Source: Desulfobacteraceae bacterium UBA2230
GTDB taxonomy: Bacteria; Desulfobacterota; Desulfobacteria; Desulfobacterales; Desulfosarcinaceae
Reading direction: 5' to 3'
Assembly: GCA_002348005.1 (NCBI GenBank)
Contig: DDYQ01000155.1
Location: forward strand, 1-12,627
Length of the DNA stretch: 12,627 nt
Shown: one piece after another, positions 7,295 to 12,627 of the stretch
How positions within the stretch are numbered: position 1 is the stretch's first letter
How the letters are laid out: each line of letters opens with the position of its first letter
Program-made: the position numbers and the translations under genes
The notes under the pieces: generated by a model
What the model was told of the DNA's origin: nothing
The model's input: the letters and a program-made list of their open reading frames with translations, nothing else
Database searches by the model: none

Positions 7295-7311
7295 TTGGCC
7301 TGTTTATTGCT
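7295..7311 (+). promoter_or_regulatory. sigma54 promoter of the PEP-synthase-like gene
   Basis: TTGGCCTGTTTATTGCT matches YTGGC, G at position 8 and TTGCW with exact GG-N10-GC spacing; two defined positions differ (CT for AC). The predicted start near 7322 gives a leader of about 180 bases to the ATG at 7504. It is back to back with the minus promoter at 7271-7287; only 7 bases separate their -24 ends. Confidence 0.65.
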
Positions 7312-7347
7312 GGCCTTGCAGTGGGGGTTCAGCCGCACGGCCGGTCG

Positions 7348-7377
7348 CTGTCATCTTTCGCGCGGGACTGTTATAAT
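7348..7377 (+). promoter_or_regulatory. candidate sigma70 promoter in the leader of the PEP-synthase-like gene
   Basis: A perfect TATAAT (7372-7377) lies 18 bases after CTGTCA (7348-7353), a 4/6 match to TTGACA. Transcription would start near 7384, inside the dyad at 7380-7398. This could provide basal expression alongside the sigma54 promoter, with the dyad as its operator. Confidence 0.4.
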
Positions 7378-7379
7378 GC

Positions 7380-7398
7380 CGGGTCAGGGGCGGACCCG
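7380..7398. promoter_or_regulatory. candidate operator/enhancer dyad
   Basis: CGGGTC (7380-7385) and GACCCG (7393-7398) are perfect 6-base arms with a 7-base spacer. It lies 120-138 bases upstream of the predicted start of the kinase operon, an ordinary enhancer position, and directly after the TATAAT at 7372-7377. It is a candidate binding site of the adjacent NtrC-type regulator. Confidence 0.4.
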
Positions 7399-7466
7399 AA
7401 ATGAATCGCCAGCGCGTGGAATGTAAAAGCTCCTGACAGTTCGTAAAAAGATATCAACGTTCCAGC

Positions 7467-7483
7467 GGGGGCTTGATGCCCCC
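7467..7483 (+). promoter_or_regulatory. leader hairpin before the PEP-synthase-like gene
   Basis: GGGGGC (7467-7472) and GCCCCC (7478-7483) form a perfect 6-base GC stem with loop TTGAT, 20 bases before the ATG. No T tract follows, so it is more likely to influence translation or mRNA stability than to terminate. The spacer to the start codon (ACCCCAAAGAAAACTGAATC) has no strong ribosome site. Confidence 0.4.
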
Positions 7484-7503
7484 ACCCCAAAGAAAACTGA
7501 ATC

Positions 7504-10137
7504 ATGCGAATACTTCAGAAACTCAAAATTTTACGCCGGAACTCTCCCCAAGGCGGGCTCTCACGTGAAAACCTGATGGCGGTTTTCCGCCGCAAATACG
7601 CCAATTTCCAAACCCTGCTGGATTCAAACGCCCAGCTGCTGAAGGTCATTTCGGATATCGAACACAAGCTGCAAGGCCAGACCGTATTCGGACCCGCCTA
7701 CATCGAAGCCCAGACCATGCGCAGCATATTTCACTGCGCCCGGATGATCGATTGTCTGGAAAAGATGTCCGGACGCGCCTATCCATCGCTGTATAAGGCG
7801 CTGGACGGCATCCATCGGCAAATCAAAATTGAAAAAGGCGAAGTTACCACCACGGCATCGGCCGGTTCGGACCTGCTGCTGCCGTATCGCCGTATCGGCC
7901 GGGAATCGACCGCTGCGGTGGGCGCCAAAAACGCCAACGTCGGAGAAATCATGAACCGCCTGGCGATCCCCACGCCCCGGGGATTCGCCATTACCACGGC
8001 CGCTTTCCGACATTACATCGCGGCCAATAACCTGGCCGAAATCATCTTGCGCATGAAGGCCAAAGCCGATCTGATCGAAGCCGAAACCATTCTGCAGGTC
8101 AGCCATGAGATCCAGAACAGGCTGATGCAGGCGGCGGTTCCAGCGGATCTGGCCGATGCCGTTTATCGGGCCCACGCGCAGCTGACACAGGAGATCGGCG
8201 GCAAATCCCCCAATATCTCGATGCGCAGCAGCGCCCTGGGCGAAGACAGCACGCTTTCCTTCGCGGGCCAGTATCTGACCGTGCTGAATGTTCCCGCCGA
8301 GCGGCTTCTGGAGGAATATAAACGAATTCTGGCCAGCCTCTTCACGCCCCACGCCATCAGCTATCGGCTGCACATGGCCATCACTTTCCAGGAAGCCGTG
8401 ATGGCCGTTGCCTGTCAGGAGATGATCGATGCAAAGGCCAGCGGGGTCATGTACACGCGCAACCCGATAGACCCGCTGGAAAACCGGATTCTGATCCAAT
8501 CGGTTTGGGGACTTGGGCCATATGTCGTCGAAGGCATCATCACACCCGACACCTACGTCTTCTCCAAACAGACCCCGCCTGTCCTGTTGAAATCCAGCAT
8601 TGCGGATAAACCCGCCCGGCTTGTCGCCCTCGACGACGGAAGTCTGCGCGAAGAACCGGTGCCTGCGCACGAACGCCGCCTGGCGAGCCTGACCGAAGAC
8701 CAGGCTCGCCAGCTTGCCGAATACGGTCTTCGCCTCGAGGCGCATTTCGGCGGCCCGCAGGATGTCGAGTGGGCGCTGGACCCGCTCGGCCGGCTGGTGG
8801 TGCTGCAGACCCGCCCTCTGCGCGTGGATGTCCAGCAGAGAGGCCTTCGAGAAGCTGAAACCGAACCGCTACCCGGTTACCCGCTCCTGCTGGAGGGCGG
8901 CGATATCGGGTGTATCGGGGTCGGTTGCGGGCCGGTCTTTCGGGTGGCGACCGAATCCGATCTGGCCGCCTTTCCGGATGGAGCCGTCCTGGTATCGGCA
9001 TCCGCTTCCCCCCAACTGGTCATGGCCATGCCCAAAGCCCGGGCCATTCTGACCGATACGGGCAATATCGCCGATCACATGTCGTCCCTTGCCCGGGAGT
9101 ACATGGTTCCCACGCTGCTGAATCTCGGCCGGGCCACCAAGATCCTGACGCCGGGAACGCTGGTCACCGTGGATGCAATCCATGGCAGAATTTACCTCGG
9201 ACACGTCCGGGAACTGACCGATGCCGGTATCCGCTTCAGTGGTATCATGCACAACACTCCCACCTACCACGCCCTGCGCCGCAGGGCGGATCTGATCGTG
9301 CCGCTTAATCTGAAAGACCCCAAGGCGCCCGATTTTACCCCCTCCCGCTGCCGCACCCTTCACGACATTACGCGGTTTATCCATGAAAAGTCCTATGAAG
9401 AAATATTCCAGCTCGGCGATCTGGTTACCGACCGTGGAAAATTGTCGGTACGTCTCAAGGCGCCGCTCCCCCTGGACCTGTATGTCATCGATCTGGGTTC
9501 CGGGTTGCGTGTGGACGCCACTCAGGTGTCTGAGATCCGGCCTGCGGATGTCATATCGGCGCCGTTTGAATCGCTGCTCGCGGGAATGACCTGCGATGCG
9601 TTGTGCTGCCGGGAGCCCCGTCCCGTCAACCTGGGTGGGTTTTTCGCGGTCATGGGCCGGCAGATGCTGACGCCGCCCCATATAGCCGCCGAGCGCTTCG
9701 GCGACCGTAGTTATGCGATCATTTCCGACCGCTATCTGAATTTCAGCTCGCGGGTCGGCTACCACTACAGTGCACTGGACAGCCATTGCGGCCAGACGGC
9801 AGCCAAGAATTACATCAACTTTCAATTCAAAGGCGGGGCTGCCGACGAACTACGCCGCAACCGGCGGGCGCTTGTCATCGAAAAAGTACTGATCGCCAGC
9901 GGCTTCATGGTCAATACGGTGGGCGATCGGGTGACGGCCAGGATAGAGAAACTGGAGGCGCCGGAGATTCGCCGGAAACTGGATACGCTCGGCAGGCTGC
10001 TGATCTACACCCGTCAGATGGACATGCTCATGCACCATGGATCCATGGTGGACAAAATGGCCGAATGCTTCTTAAGCGGCAACTACAACCTGGATCCGGA
10101 TGACGGCACACCGGTGTGCGGGATACCTCCCGGATAG
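7504..10137 (+). CDS. PEP-synthase-like ATP-dependent phosphotransferase with an unassigned C-terminal domain
   Basis: The 877-residue protein is related to PEP synthase and pyruvate phosphate dikinase. Residues 1-125 are helical and unassigned. The ATP-binding domain (about 130-440) has VGAKNANVGE (Lys142), MRSSALGEDS (Arg241), SGVMYTRNP, SVWGLG-PYVVEG-PDTY and DVEWALDPLGRLVVLQTRPL. The swivelling phosphohistidine domain (about 465-567) has TDTGNIADHMSSLAREYMVP; His524 aligns with the phosphorylated His of the family, although the usual G-G-x-T-S-H-A-A is altered. The last 310 residues show none of the PEP/pyruvate TIM-barrel signatures. They do contain the short motif HCGQT (761-765), reminiscent of the catalytic Cys-Gly-Gln of PEP synthase, which may be coincidence. 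The ATP and His modules suggest phosphotransfer to an unknown acceptor. It is divergent from the two-component operon; the next gene starts 5 bases after its stop. Confidence 0.85.
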   Translation: MRILQKLKILRRNSPQGGLSRENLMAVFRRKYANFQTLLDSNAQLLKVISDIEHKLQGQTVFGPAYIEAQTMRSIFHCARMIDCLEKMSGRAYPSLYKALDGIHRQIKIEKGEVTTTASAGSDLLLPYRRIGRESTAAVGAKNANVGEIMNRLAIPTPRGFAITTAAFRHYIAANNLAEIILRMKAKADLIEAETILQVSHEIQNRLMQAAVPADLADAVYRAHAQLTQEIGGKSPNISMRSSALGEDSTLSFAGQYLTVLNVPAERLLEEYKRILASLFTPHAISYRLHMAITFQEAVMAVACQEMIDAKASGVMYTRNPIDPLENRILIQSVWGLGPYVVEGIITPDTYVFSKQTPPVLLKSSIADKPARLVALDDGSLREEPVPAHERRLASLTEDQARQLAEYGLRLEAHFGGPQDVEWALDPLGRLVVLQTRPLRVDVQQRGLREAETEPLPGYPLLLEGGDIGCIGVGCGPVFRVATESDLAAFPDGAVLVSASASPQLVMAMPKARAILTDTGNIADHMSSLAREYMVPTLLNLGRATKILTPGTLVTVDAIHGRIYLGHVRELTDAGIRFSGIMHNTPTYHALRRRADLIVPLNLKDPKAPDFTPSRCRTLHDITRFIHEKSYEEIFQLGDLVTDRGKLSVRLKAPLPLDLYVIDLGSGLRVDATQVSEIRPADVISAPFESLLAGMTCDALCCREPRPVNLGGFFAVMGRQMLTPPHIAAERFGDRSYAIISDRYLNFSSRVGYHYSALDSHCGQTAAKNYINFQFKGGAADELRRNRRALVIEKVLIASGFMVNTVGDRVTARIEKLEAPEIRRKLDTLGRLLIYTRQMDMLMHHGSMVDKMAECFLSGNYNLDPDDGTPVCGIPPG

Positions 10138-10142
10138 GAACA

Positions 10143-10814
10143 ATGCCAGAAAGCCGCCGCACCCACTACGTCCATGCCAACTACAGGATCCCGGCGGGCA
10201 TGCTGCTGGGACTTCTCCTGGGGGTCTCGGCCGGATTCTGGTTTGTCAGGGGGCAGGAGCGCTTCGTGACGTTCTATACGGCAGGCGCCATCGGCCTCTT
10301 CAGCGGCTTCTGGGCCGGATTGGGGTGGCATTTAAAATCCCGGGCGCATGAAAGACCGTACGCGATGATGATCATTCTGGGCCTTGCGGCCCACCTGCTC
10401 GCCTACAGCGCCTATCTGAACCTTTCGATGCACGTCGGCGGCACCGCGGTATTCGATGAACTGCGGGCGCTGGACCCTGCCCGCATCGACAAGATCTTCA
10501 TTATGCGGCAGTACCGCACCGACTCCATCGCCATCATCGAGAAACGGCGCGCCATAACCGAATTTGCGCGTGCATGCCGCACCATCCGGCCGTATATCCC
10601 CATGCCCGATTACGCGCCGCGGATTATTTTTTCGTGCTACGTAGATCTTGGCGACGCTTTCTCCCACGTCCTATACATCCATTTTTTCCATAATGAAGAG
10701 GATCGGCTGATGGGCGTCTTCGCCAGCCGGCGGGGGGAAACGGAAACGTATCGCGGCGCCTTCGTCAGCCGGGAATTGAGGCTCTGGTTCGACACCTACA
10801 TAGAAGTGCCGTGA
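10143..10814 (+). CDS. three-helix membrane protein of unknown function
   Basis: I do not recognise this 223-residue protein. Three hydrophobic segments (about residues 17-35, 44-63 and 74-95) form an N-terminal membrane unit. A soluble part follows (about 100-223) with no motif I can name. The ATG at 10143 is preferred over an in-frame GTG at 10116: it has AGGA just upstream and starts 5 bases after the stop of the PEP-synthase-like gene, whereas GTG would overlap that gene by 22 bases. The tight spacing implies co-transcription and possibly translational coupling, so it may be a membrane partner of that phosphotransferase. Its stop codon lies in a hairpin shared with the convergent gene. 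Confidence 0.75.
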   Translation: MPESRRTHYVHANYRIPAGMLLGLLLGVSAGFWFVRGQERFVTFYTAGAIGLFSGFWAGLGWHLKSRAHERPYAMMIILGLAAHLLAYSAYLNLSMHVGGTAVFDELRALDPARIDKIFIMRQYRTDSIAIIEKRRAITEFARACRTIRPYIPMPDYAPRIIFSCYVDLGDAFSHVLYIHFFHNEEDRLMGVFASRRGETETYRGAFVSRELRLWFDTYIEVP

Positions 10815-10830
10815 TGGTGGAAACCATCAT
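10811..10830. terminator. compact hairpin overlapping both convergent stop codons
   Basis: TGATGGT (10812-10818) and ACCATCA (10823-10829) form a perfect 7-base stem with a GGAA tetraloop (GNRA type on the plus strand), extendable by one G-T pair. The stem contains the plus-strand TGA (10812-10814) and the complement of the minus-strand TGA (10827-10829). No T tract follows on either side, so termination strength is uncertain. Confidence 0.45.
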
Positions 10831-11888
10831 CTGAAGAGTCTGCGGATCAATCCCATGGAGGGCACATTCTCGCTGATGCTTTTCAGGGCCGAAAGGAAGG
10901 GGAGCGCGAGGATCACTCCCGGGACTCCCCACATCCAACCCCAGAAAAATATGGAGAGGGCGACCAGCAGCGGATTTACGGTCAGACGCCGGCCCAGCAC
11001 CGTGGGCGTAATGAATTGTCCCTCGAGCAGGGTCAACAGAAAAAAGCAGGCCGGCGGCAAGGCCATACGCACCCAATTCTCGAACCAAATCACCGACACC
11101 ATACCCAGGATCAAAATGGTTACGGCGGGGCCCAGATAAGGCACATAATTCAGCACTCCGGCAACCACCCCCCACAAAACCGGGTTGGGCATTCCCAGCA
11201 GGCCCATCACCACACCCGTTACGATCCCCAGCAGGATATTCAGGATCGTGATGGTGCCGATGTACGTGCTGATATCTCTCTCTATGGTATCGATCGTCAG
11301 AACCAGTCCGTCCCTGGAACCGTTTTCGCTCAGGTGATGCAATGCCCTTTGGCCGTATGCCAGGATAAAGTAGAGCAGCACGATCACCGCCACGATGCTC
11401 AGCACCAGTGACTTGGCGCTGGCATACAATTGGTCGCTCAAACTTGGCCCCTTGACCACCACCTCTCTGCCGTCGCCTTCGGACTCCGTAAGATCCTGAA
11501 TTTTACGGGAAGCTTCCCTGGCCTGCTTCATGGTCGCAAAGAAGGTGTCCATTTTGAATTCGATCTGCCTCACGAACGAAGGTACGCGGTCGACCCACTC
11601 ACCGGCCGGTTCGGCGAGTTGATAGGTGCCGAACCCGGCTGCCGCAACGATCATAAAGACCACCAACACCGCCCCCGCAGCATCCGGAATTTTCAAGCGG
11701 TTCATGAACCTGATCAGCGGCAGGAGCGCCAGGGCGATCAGAGCGGCGACGGCGACAGGCAGAAGCAGCGTGCGGAAGAAATAGATGGCATGCATCAGGG
11801 CGAGGATCAGCAGGCCGATCAGGATTCTCTCCTGCGCAAGGAAACGCGACAGATGCGAAAGGCGGGTTGATGTGGGCTCCTGACTCAT
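10827..11888 (-). CDS. AI-2E family (TqsA/YdiK-type) membrane transporter
   Basis: The 353-residue inner-membrane protein has the typical AI-2E layout. Paired helices at about 22-60 and a helix at 72-88 are followed by a soluble amphipathic region (about 92-150) and then five helices. Family motifs are clear: PNPVLWGVVAGVLNYVPYLG (235-253), EGQFITPTVLGRRLTVNPL (289-307) and WGVPGVILALP (320-330). Length is normal. Members have been linked to export of autoinducer-2 or other small molecules and, in some bacteria, to Na+/H+ exchange; the substrate here cannot be read. No good ribosome site precedes ATG 11888. It converges on the membrane protein gene at 10143, with 12 bases between their stop codons. 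Confidence 0.92.
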   Translation of the reverse strand: MSQEPTSTRLSHLSRFLAQERILIGLLILALMHAIYFFRTLLLPVAVAALIALALLPLIRFMNRLKIPDAAGAVLVVFMIVAAAGFGTYQLAEPAGEWVDRVPSFVRQIEFKMDTFFATMKQAREASRKIQDLTESEGDGREVVVKGPSLSDQLYASAKSLVLSIVAVIVLLYFILAYGQRALHHLSENGSRDGLVLTIDTIERDISTYIGTITILNILLGIVTGVVMGLLGMPNPVLWGVVAGVLNYVPYLGPAVTILILGMVSVIWFENWVRMALPPACFFLLTLLEGQFITPTVLGRRLTVNPLLVALSIFFWGWMWGVPGVILALPFLSALKSISENVPSMGLIRRLFR

Positions 11889-11979
11889 GCGCTGTTCAAA
11901 ACGTTGGAGTTGAAAACTCCCTCTACAATCTTCCCGAAATCGGCATAAGCGATGGGTTCAACATCGTATTCGAGAAAAG

Positions 11980-12001
11980 CCGGAGGTGTATTTTACTCCG
12001 G
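11980..12001. promoter_or_regulatory. inverted repeat, candidate operator
   Basis: CCGGAG (11980-11985) and CTCCGG (11996-12001) are perfect 6-base arms around an AT-rich 10-base spacer (GTGTATTTTA). This is the most AT-rich spot in a GC-rich stretch. It lies about 90 bases before the AI-2E start codon and about 80 bases before the sigma70-like site for cstA, so it could serve either gene. Confidence 0.3.
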
Positions 12002-12077
12002 ATCCGATCCGGTCCGGCATGATACCGACGTTCCAACCGGGAAGGGGGTGCCAGGGCGGCAGGGGGGCATAAAATCA

Positions 12078-12104
12078 TTGACACTCCAGCGCCCAGCGCA
12101 TAAA
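12078..12104 (+). promoter_or_regulatory. candidate sigma70 promoter for cstA
   Basis: A perfect TTGACA (12078-12083) is followed after 15 bases by CATAAA (12099-12104, 4/6 match to TATAAT). The spacer is shorter than the optimal 17. It would give a leader of about 310 bases before the cstA start codon. Confidence 0.35.
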
Positions 12105-12318
12105 CATCAAGCCGTTCTGCGCTGTAGAAAAAAGGTCTGAAGCAGCCCTGAAAAGCATTTCGCGCCTCAGCGCCCCGCGCCGGACCATGCGAAGCAAACC
12201 GGTGGACTGCCCCCCGTGTTCGCTATGCAGGACATCGAAGCTCCCTCGTGCCTGTGCGGCTTTCGTTTGACGGAAAGCGCCCGGATCCCGGGACAGCCCT
12301 ATCAACCCCAACACAGAA

Positions 12319-12425
12319 AGGAGGAGATGCCCGCCAACCCAGCTCCTTAAGGCCTCACTCACCCGCCCTCCGCATGGAAACCGATCCTGGCGAGGCGGAC
12401 GCGAACGGAAAGAAAAGGAGAAGTC
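12319..12425 (+). promoter_or_regulatory. cstA leader with clustered GGA motifs, possible CsrA target
   Basis: GGA triplets occur at 12320, 12323, 12376, 12397, 12407 and 12417. The last three are 10 bases apart, and the final one is part of the Shine-Dalgarno sequence AAGGAG. CsrA binds GGA motifs and is known to repress cstA translation in E. coli. Whether this organism has CsrA is not visible. A short frame of seven codons (12327-12350, MPANPAP) follows an AGGAGG, but with only 2 bases between them. Confidence 0.35.
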
Positions 12426-12627
12426 ATGGACGTTTTGTTGATGATGCTCGTTGCTTTTGCCGGCTATATTGCGATGTACCGGCTCTACGGCCAGTATATC
12501 GGCAAAAAGATCTTCGCCCTGTCGCAGAAAAACCGACCCCCATCGGTGGAGTTCGAGGACGGAGTCGACTACGTACCAACCCGCAAGGAAATCATTTTCG
12601 GTCACCACTTCACCTCCATCGCCGGCA
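12426..12627 (+). CDS. cstA: carbon starvation protein CstA family transporter, N-terminal part
   Basis: The first 67 codons of a large multi-helix inner-membrane transporter are present; the right edge cuts the gene. After a first helix (about residues 2-22) comes the family hallmark: an acidic stretch, then DYVPTRKEIIFGHHFTSIAG (48-67). This matches the CstA/BtsT signature Y-V-P-T-x-x-x-x-x-F-G-H-H-F-x-x-I-A-G. Known members import peptides or pyruvate under carbon limitation. AAGGAG lies 5 bases before the ATG. The leader carries several GGA motifs compatible with CsrA control. Family assignment is firm; the substrate is not, because only the N-terminus is seen. Confidence 0.92.
   Translation, partial: MDVLLMMLVAFAGYIAMYRLYGQYIGKKIFALSQKNRPPSVEFEDGVDYVPTRKEIIFGHHFTSIAG

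Larger units (their letters stand above)
11889..12425. other. divergent intergenic region between the AI-2E gene and cstA
   Basis: No gene is supported in these 537 bases; the 12075-12608 (-) frame overlaps cstA antisense and has no recognisable content. The region holds a hairpin GGAGTT-GAA-AACTCC (11906-11920) in the AI-2E leader, an inverted repeat CCGGAG-N10-CTCCGG (11980-12001), a CCGGATCCG-rich patch (11998-12016), a sigma70-like site (12078-12104) and a purine-rich leader before cstA. No GG-N10-GC site with a TTGC -12 was found on the plus strand. Confidence 0.5.

Noticed and set aside
7624..9825. Minus-strand frames of 373 and 318 codons
   Set aside because: They lie antisense to the PEP-synthase-like gene, which has family motifs across this range. 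The antisense translations show no recognisable domain.
12184..12200. GG-N10-GC spacing upstream of cstA as another sigma54 site
   Set aside because: The spacing occurs but the flanking bases (CCGGACC and GAAGCA) lack the TGGCAC and TTGC elements, so it is likely chance.
12075..12608. 177-codon minus-strand frame overlapping cstA
   Set aside because: It is antisense to the start of cstA, which carries the family signature and a ribosome site. The antisense product has no recognisable feature.

Overview
The window looks like a chromosomal segment of a GC-rich Gram-negative bacterium, most likely a Desulfobacterota (Desulfosarcina/Desulfobacteraceae-like) anaerobe. This is an inference from gene types, the density of sigma54-type promoters and general protein style; there is no rRNA or other marker gene. 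I see no tRNA, CRISPR array, insertion sequence or prophage gene.

Layout. The left edge holds the end of a small membrane-anchored protein (1-213, +) with a terminator hairpin. A stretch of about 0.8 kb without a convincing gene follows. Next is a TauE/SafE-family anion permease (1118-2161, -), then a small membrane protein with a cysteine-rich, zinc-ribbon-like region (2561-3082, -). Divergent from it is a 75-residue protein resembling half a CBS module (3414-3641, +). A two-component pair occupies 3675-7253 (-): a dCache/PAS sensor histidine kinase and, 12 bases downstream, an NtrC-type sigma54 activator. Divergent from the kinase is an 877-residue protein related to PEP synthase (7504-10137, +). 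It keeps the ATP-binding and phosphohistidine domains but lacks a recognisable PEP/pyruvate TIM barrel. A three-helix membrane protein (10143-10814, +) follows 5 bases later. An AI-2E family permease (10827-11888, -) converges on it. A carbon-starvation CstA gene starts at 12426 (+) and runs off the right edge.

How the genes may work together. Reading the intergenic regions by eye gives five sites with sigma54 (-24/-12) architecture, each placed to transcribe a gene. Three have the full GG-N10-GC core: one for the kinase/regulator operon, one for the PEP-synthase-like gene (back to back with the first, 7 bases apart) and one for the CBS-like gene, 40 bases before its start. Two have a complete -24 element but a substituted -12 base (TauE gene and the cysteine-rich membrane protein). 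Short inverted repeats lie at enhancer distance. The simplest model is a local regulon: the dCache kinase senses an extracytoplasmic ligand and its NtrC-type partner switches on its own operon, the PEP-synthase-like phosphotransferase and the flanking permease and membrane genes. The signal and the phosphotransferase's substrate cannot be read from the sequence.
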